64,000 nucleotides of DNA from Schaalia cardiffensis (GTDB taxonomy: Bacteria > Actinomycetota > Actinomycetes > Actinomycetales > Actinomycetaceae): contig NZ_JAEKIA010000005.1 of the NCBI RefSeq assembly GCF_016405145.1, forward strand, positions 62,001 to 126,000, in the 5' to 3' direction. A program made the translations under genes and the position numbers. The notes under the pieces are model-generated. The model worked only from the letters and a program-made list of their open reading frames with translations, made no database searches and had not been told where the DNA came from. Positions 43,537-52,133 of this stretch are shown here, in pieces. How positions within the stretch are numbered: the stretch's first letter is position 1; each line of letters starts with the position of its first letter.

Positions 43537-45190
43537 CCAGACTCCCCTTGGGGCTTTCCATCCTCTTGGGCACAGCGCCTTCAAAGCCTTCCCTCTTGTC
43601 GGGCATAGTCCCCTCAAGGCTTCCCGCGCCGATGGACAGGGCCTGCTTAAGACTTCCCGCGCCCGCGGAAGAGGCTCCCCCAACGCCGTTCAGGACGATC
43701 CCCGCCTCCTTGATGTGTGCTCCGAGGCGCTCGTTGACGCGGGCGATGACGCGCGTCCCCTCCGAAACGTACTCCTCGCGCTCGACCTCGCCCTCCTCGT
43801 GGATCGTGTGCACGAGGTCGCCGCGCGAATAGGGGATGACGCAGTCGATGAGCAGGCTCGGACGAGGCAGGGCCTCCTCAATCCGGTGGCGCAGCACATC
43901 AATGCCAAGGCCCGTGTACGCCGACACGACGACCGCTTCGGGGAAGTAGGTGCGGACGAGGGCGAGGCGCTCGGGCGAGGCGAGGTCGGCCTTGTTCAAG
44001 ACGATGATTTCGGGAATGCTCGAAGCTCCCTCAATATCGGCGAGGACGAGGCGCACGGCCTCCACTTGGCCGACGGGATCGGGGTGTGCGGCGTCAACGA
44101 CGTGGACGAGCAGATCAGCCTCCCCGACTTCCTCAAGCGTGGAGCGGAAGGCTTCGACAAGCTGGGTGGGGAGGTTGCGGACGAAGCCGACGGTGTCGGT
44201 GAGCGTGTAGGCGCGCCCATCTACGGTTTCAGTGCGGCGCACCGTCGGGTCGAGGGTCGCGAAGAGGGCGTCTTCGACGAGGACCCCCGCGTCCGTGAGC
44301 TGATTGAGGAGGGTCGACTTTCCTGCGTTCGTGTAGCCGAGGATCGCGACGGAGGGGACTGCGCCGCGGCGCCGGGAGAGGCGTTGAGTGCGCCGGGCGG
44401 GTTCCATTTTGCGGATCTCTTCACGCAGCTTCGCCATGCGCGTGCGGATGCGGCGACGATCAAGTTCGATCTTCGTCTCGCCCGGTCCTCTCGAACCAAT
44501 GCCTGCGCCCGCAGCGACACGGCCACCGGCCTGGCGCGACATCGATTCGCCCCAGCCGCGAAGGCGCGGTAGCAGGTATTCGAGTTGGGCGAGTTCTACT
44601 TGGGCTTTGCCCTCCCTGGACTTGGCGTGTTGGGCGAAAATGTCGAGGATCAGCGCGGTCCGGTCCACGACTTTCGCGTCGATGACGTCTTCGAGGCCTC
44701 GACGCTGAGAGGGTGTGAGTTCTTCGTCGACGATCACGGTGTCGGCTTCGGCGGAGCGCACAATGTCGGCGAGTTCCTTCGCTTTGCCTGAGCCCAGGTA
44801 GGTCGCCGGATCTGGTTTCACGCGCTTTTGGACGACGGCGTCGAGGACCTGGGAGCCGGCCGTTTCCGCGAGCGCGGCGAGTTCTCTCAGTGATGTGTCG
44901 ACTTCTTCTTCGCTTTGGGTTGTCCTCAGGCCCACGAGGACGACGCGTTCGAGTCGGATCTGACGGTATTCGACCTCGGAAATATCTTCGCGGTCGTTCC
45001 TCTGGCTTTGGATGCGTCGGGTTCCCGCTCTCGCTTCCCTTTCGAGCATCCCGGCATCCCAGGAGTGGTCTTGTCCCTCGGTCGATTCGAGAGCGGTGCC
45101 GCGCCTGGCGAGGATGCGGGCGACGATGCTCTGTGCGCGCTCTTCGTCTAGGGAGTCGTTCAGCTCGCGCTCTTCGAGGGGCTTGTCCAT
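43529..45190 (-). CDS. hflX: ribosome-associated GTPase HflX
   Basis: A 553-residue GTPase that splits stalled or stress-inactivated ribosomes. The N-terminal HflX domain includes AALAETAGSQVLDAVVQKR and TYLGSGKAKELADIV; the linker coiled coil is RRIRTRMAKLREEIRKME. The G domain has GYTNAGKSTLLNQL (G1), DTVGFVRNLPTQLVEAF (G3) and LNKADL (G4). The last ~45 residues (from GGASSAGAGSLKQAL) are low complexity and encoded by degenerate repeats. The ATG at 45190 is chosen, one codon after a TTG. A spaced copy of AAAGTGGGG lies in its leader (near 45255). Confidence 0.95.
   Translation of the reverse strand: MDKPLEERELNDSLDEERAQSIVARILARRGTALESTEGQDHSWDAGMLEREARAGTRRIQSQRNDREDISEVEYRQIRLERVVLVGLRTTQSEEEVDTSLRELAALAETAGSQVLDAVVQKRVKPDPATYLGSGKAKELADIVRSAEADTVIVDEELTPSQRRGLEDVIDAKVVDRTALILDIFAQHAKSREGKAQVELAQLEYLLPRLRGWGESMSRQAGGRVAAGAGIGSRGPGETKIELDRRRIRTRMAKLREEIRKMEPARRTQRLSRRRGAVPSVAILGYTNAGKSTLLNQLTDAGVLVEDALFATLDPTVRRTETVDGRAYTLTDTVGFVRNLPTQLVEAFRSTLEEVGEADLLVHVVDAAHPDPVGQVEAVRLVLADIEGASSIPEIIVLNKADLASPERLALVRTYFPEAVVVSAYTGLGIDVLRHRIEEALPRPSLLIDCVIPYSRGDLVHTIHEEGEVEREEYVSEGTRVIARVNERLGAHIKEAGIVLNGVGGASSAGAGSLKQALSIGAGSLEGTMPDKREGFEGAVPKRMESPKGSLDD
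43565..43680 (-). repeat. ~30-bp degenerate repeats in the hflX 3' end
   Basis: Three to four imperfect units around GGGCAYAGYCCCYTCAARGC followed by TTCCC, in the C-terminal coding tail of hflX just before the stop shared with dinG. Encodes the segment with SLKQALSIGAGSLEGTMP. Confidence 0.65.
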
Positions 45191-45438
45191 CAAGGTCCTT
45201 TCTCACAAGGTGGGCTTCCAGTGTGTCACGCCTTTATGGGCGCAGCCGAGTGTGTTCGCCCCACTTTGAGCACAACACTTCCTTTTGAGGACGCGGCCTT
45301 TTCGGCTCCTTTCGAGGTGTACGGCCCGCTGTGTTGCTTCCTTGTGGGGCCAGTGCCTCGTTGTATCGTCTCGAGTTGAGGACGAGAGCCCCTTGCGAAG
45401 GCAAGGAGAAGCCTCTTCGTACCGTTAGGCTTGTGCCT

Positions 45439-46056
45439 GTGAGCGAACAGTATTTCTCCGATCAGGTGCCGGCCGCCGACTCCGATCTGCGCACCATCAC
45501 CATCGAGGCGCGAGGCCACGAGTTCTCTATGCGCGTCTCTGCGAAGATCTTTTCTGCGTCTCGCCTTGATCTGGGCACCCGTCAGCTCCTTTCGGAGGCG
45601 CCGGAGTTGCCAGAGTCTGGCCGTTTCCTTGATATCGGCTGCGGCTGGGGGCCGATCGCCTTGACCATGGCGAAGGATTCTCCTGAAGCGGAGGTGTGGG
45701 CTGTTGACGTGAACTCGCGCGCCGTTGATCTCACTGCCCGTAATGCCTCCCTCAATGGTTGCCCGAACGTTCGTGCGATGCTCGAAGAGGATGCTCTCGC
45801 CACTGTCGAGGCCGAGGATGCTCGCTTCGATGTCATCTGGTCGAATCCTCCGATCCGCATCGGTAAGGAGGCTCTGCATGCCCTGCTGCGCCGGTGGTGT
45901 GATCGTCTTGCGCCCGGCGGTGTCGCCTATTTCGTTGTGCAGCGCAATCTCGGCGCGGATTCTCTGATCGCCTGGCTCAATGGTCAGGGTTATGCGGCGG
46001 GTAAGATCGCCTCGAAGAAGGGCTTCCGCATCATTGAGGTGCGCCCAGGGGCCTGA
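45439..46056 (+). CDS. RsmC-like 16S rRNA methyltransferase
   Basis: A 205-residue protein holding the catalytic small-methyltransferase domain of the RsmC/RsmD-like family. SAM-binding loop FLDIGCGWGPIALTMA, acidic AVDVNSRAVDLTARNA and catalytic IWSNPPIR (N-P-P-Y/F/I class, methylating a guanine exocyclic amine) are visible. Only one domain is present, whereas E. coli RsmC has two, as usual in actinobacteria. The GTG at 45439 is chosen, since it starts the conserved part (SEQYFSDQ). Confidence 0.87.
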   Translation: MSEQYFSDQVPAADSDLRTITIEARGHEFSMRVSAKIFSASRLDLGTRQLLSEAPELPESGRFLDIGCGWGPIALTMAKDSPEAEVWAVDVNSRAVDLTARNASLNGCPNVRAMLEEDALATVEAEDARFDVIWSNPPIRIGKEALHALLRRWCDRLAPGGVAYFVVQRNLGADSLIAWLNGQGYAAGKIASKKGFRIIEVRPGA

Positions 46057-46059
46057 TTC

Positions 46060-46350
46060 CCTCAAGGCCGGGGCCTGAGCCTGGATTACTCAGGACCGGG
46101 GCCTGAATCACTGAGGACCGGGGGCAGAAGGACCAGCCGCACAATGACCGGTCGGTGGAAGACCGTGCACGGCCTGCAGGCTTGGGCTATGGCCCGAAGG
46201 ATTGCCCTGCGGCACGCAGGATTACCGCATGATCTGGGGATTCCCGTATGCGGCCCGTAGGCTCATTCCCAACTCATATCCCCGTCGACAGGGGCTTCAA
46301 CCTCACGCCCCATCGCAGTTGCCCGCAGGCTCATTCCTGCCTCGCATCCC
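46060..46350. repeat. degenerate repeats and duplicated miaA 3' end
   Basis: Two repeat families share the spacer between the RsmC-like gene and miaA. First, AGGACCGGGGCCTGA-like units at about 46070-46130 (three copies). Second, GCCCGTAGGCTCATTCCC at 46254 recurs as GCCCGCAGGCTCATTCCT at 46322, 68 bases apart; the second copy contains the miaA stop codon, so the miaA 3' end seems to have been duplicated outward. Confidence 0.65.
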
Positions 46351-47368
46351 CCTCGGCAATCTCCACAGCCCCTCGCTCCATCGCAGCGTCTACAGCCTCA
46401 CGAACGAGGGCGATCGCCCGATCCTTCAAAGGCGCTGGATCATCGGCCTCGAGCCAGAACACCCTCGGATCAGGGCGCAGCCACTTGATCTGCCTGCGGG
46501 CCAATTGCCGGGTCGCAAGTTCAACGCAGTTCTGGGCCTCGTCCTCGTTCATCTCACCCTTGACGACGGCGATCGCCTCCGCGTAGCCCGTGGCGCGTCG
46601 AGCGGTCCTGCCCTCCTCGAGGCCCTCTTTCATCAGTTCACGAGTCTCCTCGATGAGGCCATCTGTGAACATTCGCGCAGTCCGAATGCGGATCCTTTCG
46701 TCGAGGACCTCAAGATCATGGCGGATTGCCAGCATGATCGAGGGGCGCTGGAAGAGTCTTTCAGGCATGTGCGAGGAATAGGGGCGGCCCGTCAACTCGA
46801 TGACTTCCAGGGCCCGAATGATGCGCCGCGTATTGTGCGGGTCGATCCGGCTGGCCGATACAGGATCGAGGCTCTCCAAACGCGCATGGAGCCCGCGAGA
46901 CCCCGAAGGGCCCTCGGCCTCGGCCTCCACGGCGGCGCGAACACGCGGATCGGTTCCGGGAAAGTCGATCACATCAAGGAGAGCTCTTTGATACAGGCCC
47001 GATCCGCCTGCGACCACGCTAAGGCCCCCTCGTCCTCGAATATCAGCGAGGTCGGCGCGGGCTGCTTGCTGATAGCGGGCGACGGAGGCCTCCTCTTTCA
47101 CGTTGAGGACGTCGATCTGATGGTGAGGGATGCCGCGCCGTTCCTCGAGAGGGGTCTTCGCTGTGCCGATGTCCATGCCGCGGTAGAGCTGGAAAGCATC
47201 TGCTGAAACGATCTCCCCCGCCCCTGATTCGAGAAACTCGGGCAGTGCCGAAGCGAGGTCGAGAGCCAAGTCCGATTTTCCTGAGGCTGTCGGACCGACA
47301 ACGGCGATGACGAAGTCGCCCGGCCGCTGGAGCGTAGGGGCACAAGGGGCTGTGAAATCCTCAGTCAT
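46331..47368 (-). CDS. miaA: tRNA dimethylallyltransferase
   Basis: A 345-residue enzyme that prenylates A37 of tRNAs reading UNN codons, the substrate of MiaB. P-loop VVGPTASGKSDLALDLA, then SADAFQLYRGMDIGTAK with the catalytic Asp, then GIPHHQIDVL, VVAGGSGLYQRALLD and ARRATGYAEAIAVVKGEM. The start is put at ATG 47368 with GGGGTGG upstream; the frame stays open to 47671 but that part is not conserved. Normally followed toward hflX by dapF in actinobacteria; here an RsmC-like gene on the other strand stands instead. Confidence 0.95.
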   Translation of the reverse strand: MTEDFTAPCAPTLQRPGDFVIAVVGPTASGKSDLALDLASALPEFLESGAGEIVSADAFQLYRGMDIGTAKTPLEERRGIPHHQIDVLNVKEEASVARYQQAARADLADIRGRGGLSVVAGGSGLYQRALLDVIDFPGTDPRVRAAVEAEAEGPSGSRGLHARLESLDPVSASRIDPHNTRRIIRALEVIELTGRPYSSHMPERLFQRPSIMLAIRHDLEVLDERIRIRTARMFTDGLIEETRELMKEGLEEGRTARRATGYAEAIAVVKGEMNEDEAQNCVELATRQLARRQIKWLRPDPRVFWLEADDPAPLKDRAIALVREAVDAAMERGAVEIAEGDARQE

Positions 47369-47540
47369 CACCACCCCGTCATTGTACGGAAGGAGCACTA
47401 CCCGCATGTCAGGGGCGCGGCTGGGAGTGGGCTCATCCTCGACGACGCCGAACGCATGGGAAGGGCAGTAGTGGTACGGGCCCCAGCCCGAAGAGACTCG
47501 CCAGCCCGACGACAACTCCTCAGCCCGATAGAGTTGGGGC

Positions 47541-47987
47541 ATGAGTTCAACCAGCACCGATCCGATCACGATCGAGCGCGTTGCGAAAGCACTGGAGACG
47601 ATCGGGCTCTTCCCCTTCCTCGCCGGCCAGACGCAGATCGCCGCGATCCTTCCGAATCGCACCATCCGCATTGTTCTGCCCGAGGGCTCGCCCGCGCAGG
47701 GAGTTGCGGAATATCCCCGTCGTTTCCACGCCTGTCACCGAGACACACTCTCTGAAGTGGTGCGCACGTTCAACGCGACGACCTACGTTCCCAAAGCCGC
47801 TCTGGTGACCACTGAGGAGGGAATGCTCTCTGTGCGTTTCTTCCACTGCTTCAACTGGGTTGTTGGTGCGACCGATACGCAGATCAAGGGGGAGATCTCC
47901 CAGTTCATCCTGTCGTGTATCGCTGTGCAGAACCGCCTTGACGAGCAATTCGTCGACCCCTGGGCGAAGGAGGCCCCGAATGCCTGA
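47541..47987 (+). CDS. YbjN-domain protein 1
   Basis: A 148-residue protein that is a single YbjN/type-III-secretion-chaperone-like domain (CDD-style fold often found as tandem genes in actinobacteria). Conserved-looking segments are TIERVAKALETIGLFPF at the start and FNWVVGATDTQIKGEISQFILSCIAVQNRLDEQF at the end. Function unknown. Overlaps the next gene by eight bases (ATGCCTGA), so the two are co-translated and may form a heterodimer. Confidence 0.75.
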   Translation: MSSTSTDPITIERVAKALETIGLFPFLAGQTQIAAILPNRTIRIVLPEGSPAQGVAEYPRRFHACHRDTLSEVVRTFNATTYVPKAALVTTEEGMLSVRFFHCFNWVVGATDTQIKGEISQFILSCIAVQNRLDEQFVDPWAKEAPNA

Positions 47988-48537
47988 ATGGAAGTCCTGG
48001 ACCTTTGGCGGTGAAGACGAGAACGGCTTCGCCTTGCCCACTCCCACCGAGGATGAGCCGAGTGCACCGGCCCCCACCCCAGGAATGGAAGCTGATGCGG
48101 CCGCCACAAAGTGGGGCGTCGAGGTTGAGCCCGTGTCGATTAAGCGCATCGAGAAGGTCATTGAGGGCGATGGCCTGCCACATGCCTCCGATGAGTTCGT
48201 GGCCGTCACCGAGGTCAATGGCATTCGCATGCAGTTCCACCTCGAACCCGCCGACTCGCCCTGGCTCCAGCTCGAAGCGAAACTCCCCCTCGAGGACGAG
48301 AGTCCCGGGCTCGAGGTGCTCGGCGAGATTGCGAACACCTGGAATCTTGATCACCTCCAGCCAACCGTGTTCCCACTCAGTGATGAGTCTTCCCGTTTCT
48401 TCATCCTCGCGACGCGTTTCTTCGTCGCCGAGGGGCTTTCGGATCGTCAGATCCACGCCATGGTGCGGCGCGGCGTTTCTGTGACGGCTCAGGCGCTTCA
48501 ACTTCTGCCGACTCTTGTGGCCGAAGCGGGTAAGTGA
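47980..48537 (+). CDS. YbjN-domain protein 2
   Basis: A 185-residue partner of the preceding gene. An acidic, Pro-rich leader (to about 45) precedes a YbjN-like domain with VSIKRIEKVIEGDGL, FVAVTEVNGIRMQFHLE, WNLDHLQPTVFPLSDE and a helical C-terminus FFVAEGLSDRQIHAMVRRGVS. Function unknown; diverged from the first copy, so old duplication. A strong terminator lies about 150 bases downstream. Confidence 0.78.
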   Translation: MPEWKSWTFGGEDENGFALPTPTEDEPSAPAPTPGMEADAAATKWGVEVEPVSIKRIEKVIEGDGLPHASDEFVAVTEVNGIRMQFHLEPADSPWLQLEAKLPLEDESPGLEVLGEIANTWNLDHLQPTVFPLSDESSRFFILATRFFVAEGLSDRQIHAMVRRGVSVTAQALQLLPTLVAEAGK

Positions 48538-48683
48538 GTTCACGCGCGTCAGTGAGCCTGAACGAGGGAAACCTGACGCACATGTGAGCCCAGTGCCCAA
48601 GTGAGCACGGGACGCACGAAGAGCCCTACGCGCCGGGAACCCCATAGAATCACGCGAGCCCGGCACACAAGTGACAACGGAGA

Positions 48684-48722
48684 GAGAGCGTGGGTCTGGT
48701 CGTTGACCGGACCCACGCTCTC
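48684..48722 (+). terminator. Rho-independent terminator after the YbjN pair
   Basis: Arms GAGAGCGTGGGTCTGGTC and its complement with one G-T wobble around a GTT loop (18-bp stem), followed by CCCTTTTC. The best intrinsic terminator of the window. Confidence 0.9.
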
Positions 48723-49071
48723 CCCTTTTCGACCTTCGATTCTTATCTGGGGCCGCACACGGTCCCCACGCCGTTGTGACGACCGCTCTCCTATTGTGAC
48801 TGTCGATTCACACTCACGTTGCGAGTTCACACCAAGCGGCCTCGATCGTGACCGAGATCAAATATTTTCCCTGCTCAGCGGCTACAGCTCCCTAAGCAAT
48901 CGACCCTTCAATGCTTCATGTTTCAGCAGCAACCCCCTGCTTCACAACTGACCAAGGAACTACTGATTCACAGTTCGGTCGCAGTCCACTGCCTCACAGA
49001 CGCCCAGAGTCTCACAGCTCAGTTGCAGCCCAGTGTTCCATAGATGCCAGGCGCTGAAGGCCCCACCAATT
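48723..49071. other. gene-free spacer between YbjN pair and miaB
   Basis: No gene was recognised. It is AT-richer than its surroundings, with loosely repeated words such as TCACAG, CAGTTGCAG and CAGTGTT about 25-35 bases apart, probably very decayed versions of the array at 49072-49159. Confidence 0.4.
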
Positions 49072-49159
49072 CACACGTGACAAGCGCTCCAGTGTTTCCT
49101 CACACGCGACAAACGCTCGAGTGTTTCCTCACGCGCAACTAGCGCTCGAGTGTTTCTCT
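49072..49159 (-). repeat. 29-bp tandem repeat downstream of miaB
   Basis: Three units: 49072-49100, 49101-49129 and 49130-49159 (one base longer). Units 1 and 2 differ at four positions, and every unit ends near AGTGTTTC. They lie directly after the miaB stop (49164). Confidence 0.85.
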
Positions 49160-49163
49160 CGCC

Positions 49164-50687
49164 TCAGCGGCCCACTCGAATCCTTGGAATCCCCAAGGAG
49201 ACTCGCTGGTCCTCCTCTTGAGCTTGACGCTGCTCCCACGCGTCTCCTGCACGAGTGCGCCGCAGCTGCCACAATCCGCCTTCGAGCGCGGAGTCGGCGA
49301 TGAGATGGTGCGGTGCACCATACGTCACCCGTGCAGTCACCATATCGCCGGGCCGAGGAAGATCCACCTTCGACGCATTTTCAGGCAGGGCAACGTGCAC
49401 GAGGCGGTTGTCGCGGGCCCGACCCGTAACACGATGGGTCGCTCCGTCCTTACGGCCTTCGCTCTCACAGATCAGGACCTCAACGCTGGAGCCAACGAGC
49501 TTCGCATTATCCTCAGTGCAGATCCCCTCTTGGAGGGCAATGAGGCGCTTGTAGCGGTCGAGCGCGACCTCGGCGGGAACCTGATCTTCGCGATCCGCTG
49601 CAGGGGTGCCCGGGCGCGGAGAGTACAAGAAGGTGAAGGCGGAGGAGAATCGTGCCTGTTCAACAACCTCGAGGGTCTGCTGGAAGTCCTCTTCAGTCTC
49701 GCCGGGGAAACCAACAATAATATCGGTCGTGATCGCGGCCTCAGGAATGGAGGCGCGAACCCTTTCGAGGATCCCCATGAAGCGTTCACGCCGGTAGGAG
49801 CGTCGCATTTGACGCAATACGGCATCCGATCCGGACTGGAGCGGCATGTGAAGGCTCGGCATGACATTCGGCGTCTCCGCCATTGCGGCAACGACATCGT
49901 CCGTGAAGGCGGCCGGGTGGGGCGAGGTGAAGCGCACGCGTTCAAGCCCCTCGATCTGGCCGCATTGACGCAGGAGGGCCGCGAATGCTCCGCGCTCACC
50001 GAAGCCGACCCCGTAGGAGTTGACGTTCTGGCCCAGTAGGGTCACTTCAATGGCGCCTTGGGAGACGACGGCGTTGATCTCGTCGAGGATCTCACCAGGA
50101 CGCCTGTCGCGTTCTTTACCTCGAAGATGCGGGACGATGCAGAAGGTGCAGGTGTTGTTGCAGCCCACCGAGATCGACACCCATGCGGCGTATGCGGATT
50201 CCCGATGGGTTGGCAGGGTCGAGGGAAATACCTTCAAAGATTCTTCGATTTCAACGGCGGCCTCGTGGTTGTGGGCAGCGCGTTTGAGGAGGACGGGGAG
50301 CACATCGATGTTGTGGGTCCCGAAGACCGCATCCACCCAGGGGGCCTTCTCGATAATGCCTTCGCGCATCTGCTGGGCGAGACAGCCTCCGACGGCGATC
50401 TGCATGCCTGGGCGTTCGCGTTTGACAGCGGCGAGTTGGCCGAGGTTGCCGAAAAGTTTGGTCGCCGCATTTTCGCGCACGGAACAGGTGTTAATGACAA
50501 GGACGTCTGCACCCAAATCCCCCGCTTCCGTTGCGCGTTCAGCTGCCGCGGGGACGAGGGAGACGGGGAGGAGTCCCTCCTGTTCGAGTAATCCCGCCAT
50601 TCTTTCCGAGTCGTGGACGTTCATCTGGCACCCGAGGGTGCGGATGGCGTAGGTCTTGGGCAGGGCGGTGGTGGTCTCGGCATTCAC
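49164..50687 (-). CDS. miaB: tRNA-2-methylthio-N6-dimethylallyladenosine synthase
   Basis: A 507-residue radical-SAM methylthiotransferase that completes ms2i6A37 in tRNA. The N-terminal UPF0004 domain has [27 protein letters not shown] and GGCLAQQM with its three cluster cysteines; the radical-SAM cluster is CNNTCTFC with C176, C180 and C183; [16 protein letters not shown] follows, and a C-terminal TRAM domain includes [15 protein letters not shown]. Start: GTG at 50687, placed 11 bases after the cinA stop; the frame stays open far upstream but that part is antisense-like to cinA. Co-transcribed with cinA. Confidence 0.95.
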   Translation of the reverse strand: MNAETTTALPKTYAIRTLGCQMNVHDSERMAGLLEQEGLLPVSLVPAAAERATEAGDLGADVLVINTCSVRENAATKLFGNLGQLAAVKRERPGMQIAVGGCLAQQMREGIIEKAPWVDAVFGTHNIDVLPVLLKRAAHNHEAAVEIEESLKVFPSTLPTHRESAYAAWVSISVGCNNTCTFCIVPHLRGKERDRRPGEILDEINAVVSQGAIEVTLLGQNVNSYGVGFGERGAFAALLRQCGQIEGLERVRFTSPHPAAFTDDVVAAMAETPNVMPSLHMPLQSGSDAVLRQMRRSYRRERFMGILERVRASIPEAAITTDIIVGFPGETEEDFQQTLEVVEQARFSSAFTFLYSPRPGTPAADREDQVPAEVALDRYKRLIALQEGICTEDNAKLVGSSVEVLICESEGRKDGATHRVTGRARDNRLVHVALPENASKVDLPRPGDMVTARVTYGAPHHLIADSALEGGLWQLRRTRAGDAWEQRQAQEEDQRVSLGIPRIRVGR

Positions 50688-50697
50688 GGCGTGCAGT

Positions 50698-51192
50698 CTA
50701 ATGGCTGTCAAGGATTCCTCCCGATTCGAGGGTTTCTTTGAGCAGTTCGAGGGCTGCGTTGACTGTGCCGGATCGAATGTGAGCGCGGTCGCCTGTGAGG
50801 TGGAGCTCTCGGTGTACGACTCCTTTCGACCAGGCGAGAGCAATGTGCACGGTTCCCGCCTCGTGTCCTTCAGCGGGCCCGGGGCCTGCGACTCCTGTGG
50901 TGGAGAGGGCGAGCTTGGCACCCATGAGCCTGCGGGCTCCTTGGGCCATTTGGCGGGCGACCTCAGCGTCAACGGGTCCTTTTTCGGCGAGCAGTGTGGA
51001 GTCCACCCCCAGCAGAGTCGCTTTGAGTGGCGTGGCGTAGGTGCACACTCCTCCGCGCAGCACTCGGGAGGCTTTGGGCACGTCGACGAGCCTTGCGCAT
51101 AGAGCACCCCCGGTGAGCGATTCTGCGAGCGCGAGGGTGAGTTCTGCCTCGGCGAGGGTGTCGAGGAGTTCGATGAGGTGAGTGTCGTCCAT
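50698..51192 (-). CDS. CinA C-terminal-domain protein (NMN amidohydrolase PncC-like)
   Basis: A 164-residue protein equal to the C-terminal domain of CinA; family members hydrolyse nicotinamide mononucleotide to nicotinate mononucleotide in pyridine-nucleotide salvage. Signature segments are [78 protein letters not shown], with the Ser/Lys active-site region in ESLTGG. No N-terminal molybdopterin-binding-like domain. In many actinobacteria cinA stands between pgsA and the ClgR gene; here it lies between recX and miaB. Confidence 0.92.
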   Translation of the reverse strand: MDDTHLIELLDTLAEAELTLALAESLTGGALCARLVDVPKASRVLRGGVCTYATPLKATLLGVDSTLLAEKGPVDAEVARQMAQGARRLMGAKLALSTTGVAGPGPAEGHEAGTVHIALAWSKGVVHRELHLTGDRAHIRSGTVNAALELLKETLESGGILDSH

Positions 51193-51533
51193 GCATCCAG
51201 GCTAAGCGTGAAAGCTGGGTGTTTCGCGGGTGATCGAGGGACGCACGTTAGGAGTCGCAGCGGGGATTTCCCTTGCGGATCGCGAGCGCAGCTGAGCCCG
51301 GCACGCGCGCTGAGAGTGCTGCACAGTGGAGTGTCTGCTCCTTCTCTTTTTCGCAAGAGGGTTGCGGGCGAGCGTGTTTTCTCCTGGATTCCCCCGAAAG
51401 GGAGGGGTCTGCGACGAAATTCTCAACCAAGGGACGAGCAGCGCTGAGATTTCCGAGCGGGGATGATGAGTGATGAAATCCTCAATCGGGAACGATCAGC
51501 GGTGAAGTGAACTCCCCTCCCCCGCCTGCTCCC
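51193..51533. other. gene-free spacer between recX and cinA
   Basis: No supported gene; presumably holds the cinA-miaB promoter. Weak repeats resembling GATCAGCG-TGAA and GGGACGAGCAGCGCTGA occur near 51433-51505, consistent with a decayed array like others in the window. Confidence 0.4.
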
Positions 51534-52127
51534 CTATTCTTCTTCGCGTTCTTCGAGTACTTGAGTCACAACCGCTGTGCAGATCGAGGGCGAATACCCT
51601 TTGCGAGCGAGCATCCCCGCGAGCCTGCGAAAGGCCGCGTCTCTGGGAACCTGCGACATGGTGCGCAGGCGTTTTCTGGCGAGTTCGAGTGCGCGCTGAC
51701 GCAGGTCATCAGGCTCCAGTGTTTCCATGGCGGCCTCGATGGTCTTAGGGTCCAGGCCTTTGCGGCGCATTTCCTCAACGAGGGCGCGCCCCACTTTGCC
51801 CGAGCCGGTGAAACGATCGGATACGAGTGCCCTGGCAAAGGCCGCATCGTCGATGAGGCCGACGCGCCTGAGCCTGGTGATGACCTCTTCGGCAGTTTCA
51901 GCGGAAAAGCCCTTCGATTCGATCGCTTGTCGCAGCTCCCCCGTGGAACGCGAGCGCGTATCCAAGAGGCGCAGGGCAAGCTCGCGGGCCCCTTCGATCG
52001 CTGCTGCTCCTTCGAGGGCACTATTGCGTTCTTTGAGGCGTTGGAGGCGCTCTGCTGGGCTGAGGCGCGACTTTCGCCGCGTCTGGGCCCCTTCGGGATG
52101 ATCTTCAGGATCGAGGTAGCGGACCAT
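51534..52127 (-). CDS. recX: RecA regulator RecX
   Basis: A 197-residue helical protein that modulates RecA filaments. Three-helix RecX modules are visible: ELALRLLDTRSRSTGELRQAIESKGF, VGLIDDAAFARALVSDRF and GKVGRALVEEMRRKGLD, then the third module ending AGMLARKGYSPSICTAVVTQVL. Six bases after recA, so coupled with it as usual. Confidence 0.94.
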   Translation of the reverse strand: MVRYLDPEDHPEGAQTRRKSRLSPAERLQRLKERNSALEGAAAIEGARELALRLLDTRSRSTGELRQAIESKGFSAETAEEVITRLRRVGLIDDAAFARALVSDRFTGSGKVGRALVEEMRRKGLDPKTIEAAMETLEPDDLRQRALELARKRLRTMSQVPRDAAFRRLAGMLARKGYSPSICTAVVTQVLEEREEE

Positions 52128-52133
52128 TTCGGA

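Noticed and set aside
43537-43683. Upstream start for dinG
   Set aside because: It would code through the hflX repeats; the ATG overlapping the hflX stop matches the family's start and operon style.
45250-45262. AAAGTGGGG copy in the hflX leader as an MraZ site
   Set aside because: Single box without a 10-bp partner; the nine-mer also occurs inside genes by chance.
50688-51356. Long N-terminal extension of miaB
   Set aside because: The frame stays open through cinA but has no family similarity; cinA in another frame is clearly conserved, so the extension is a shadow.
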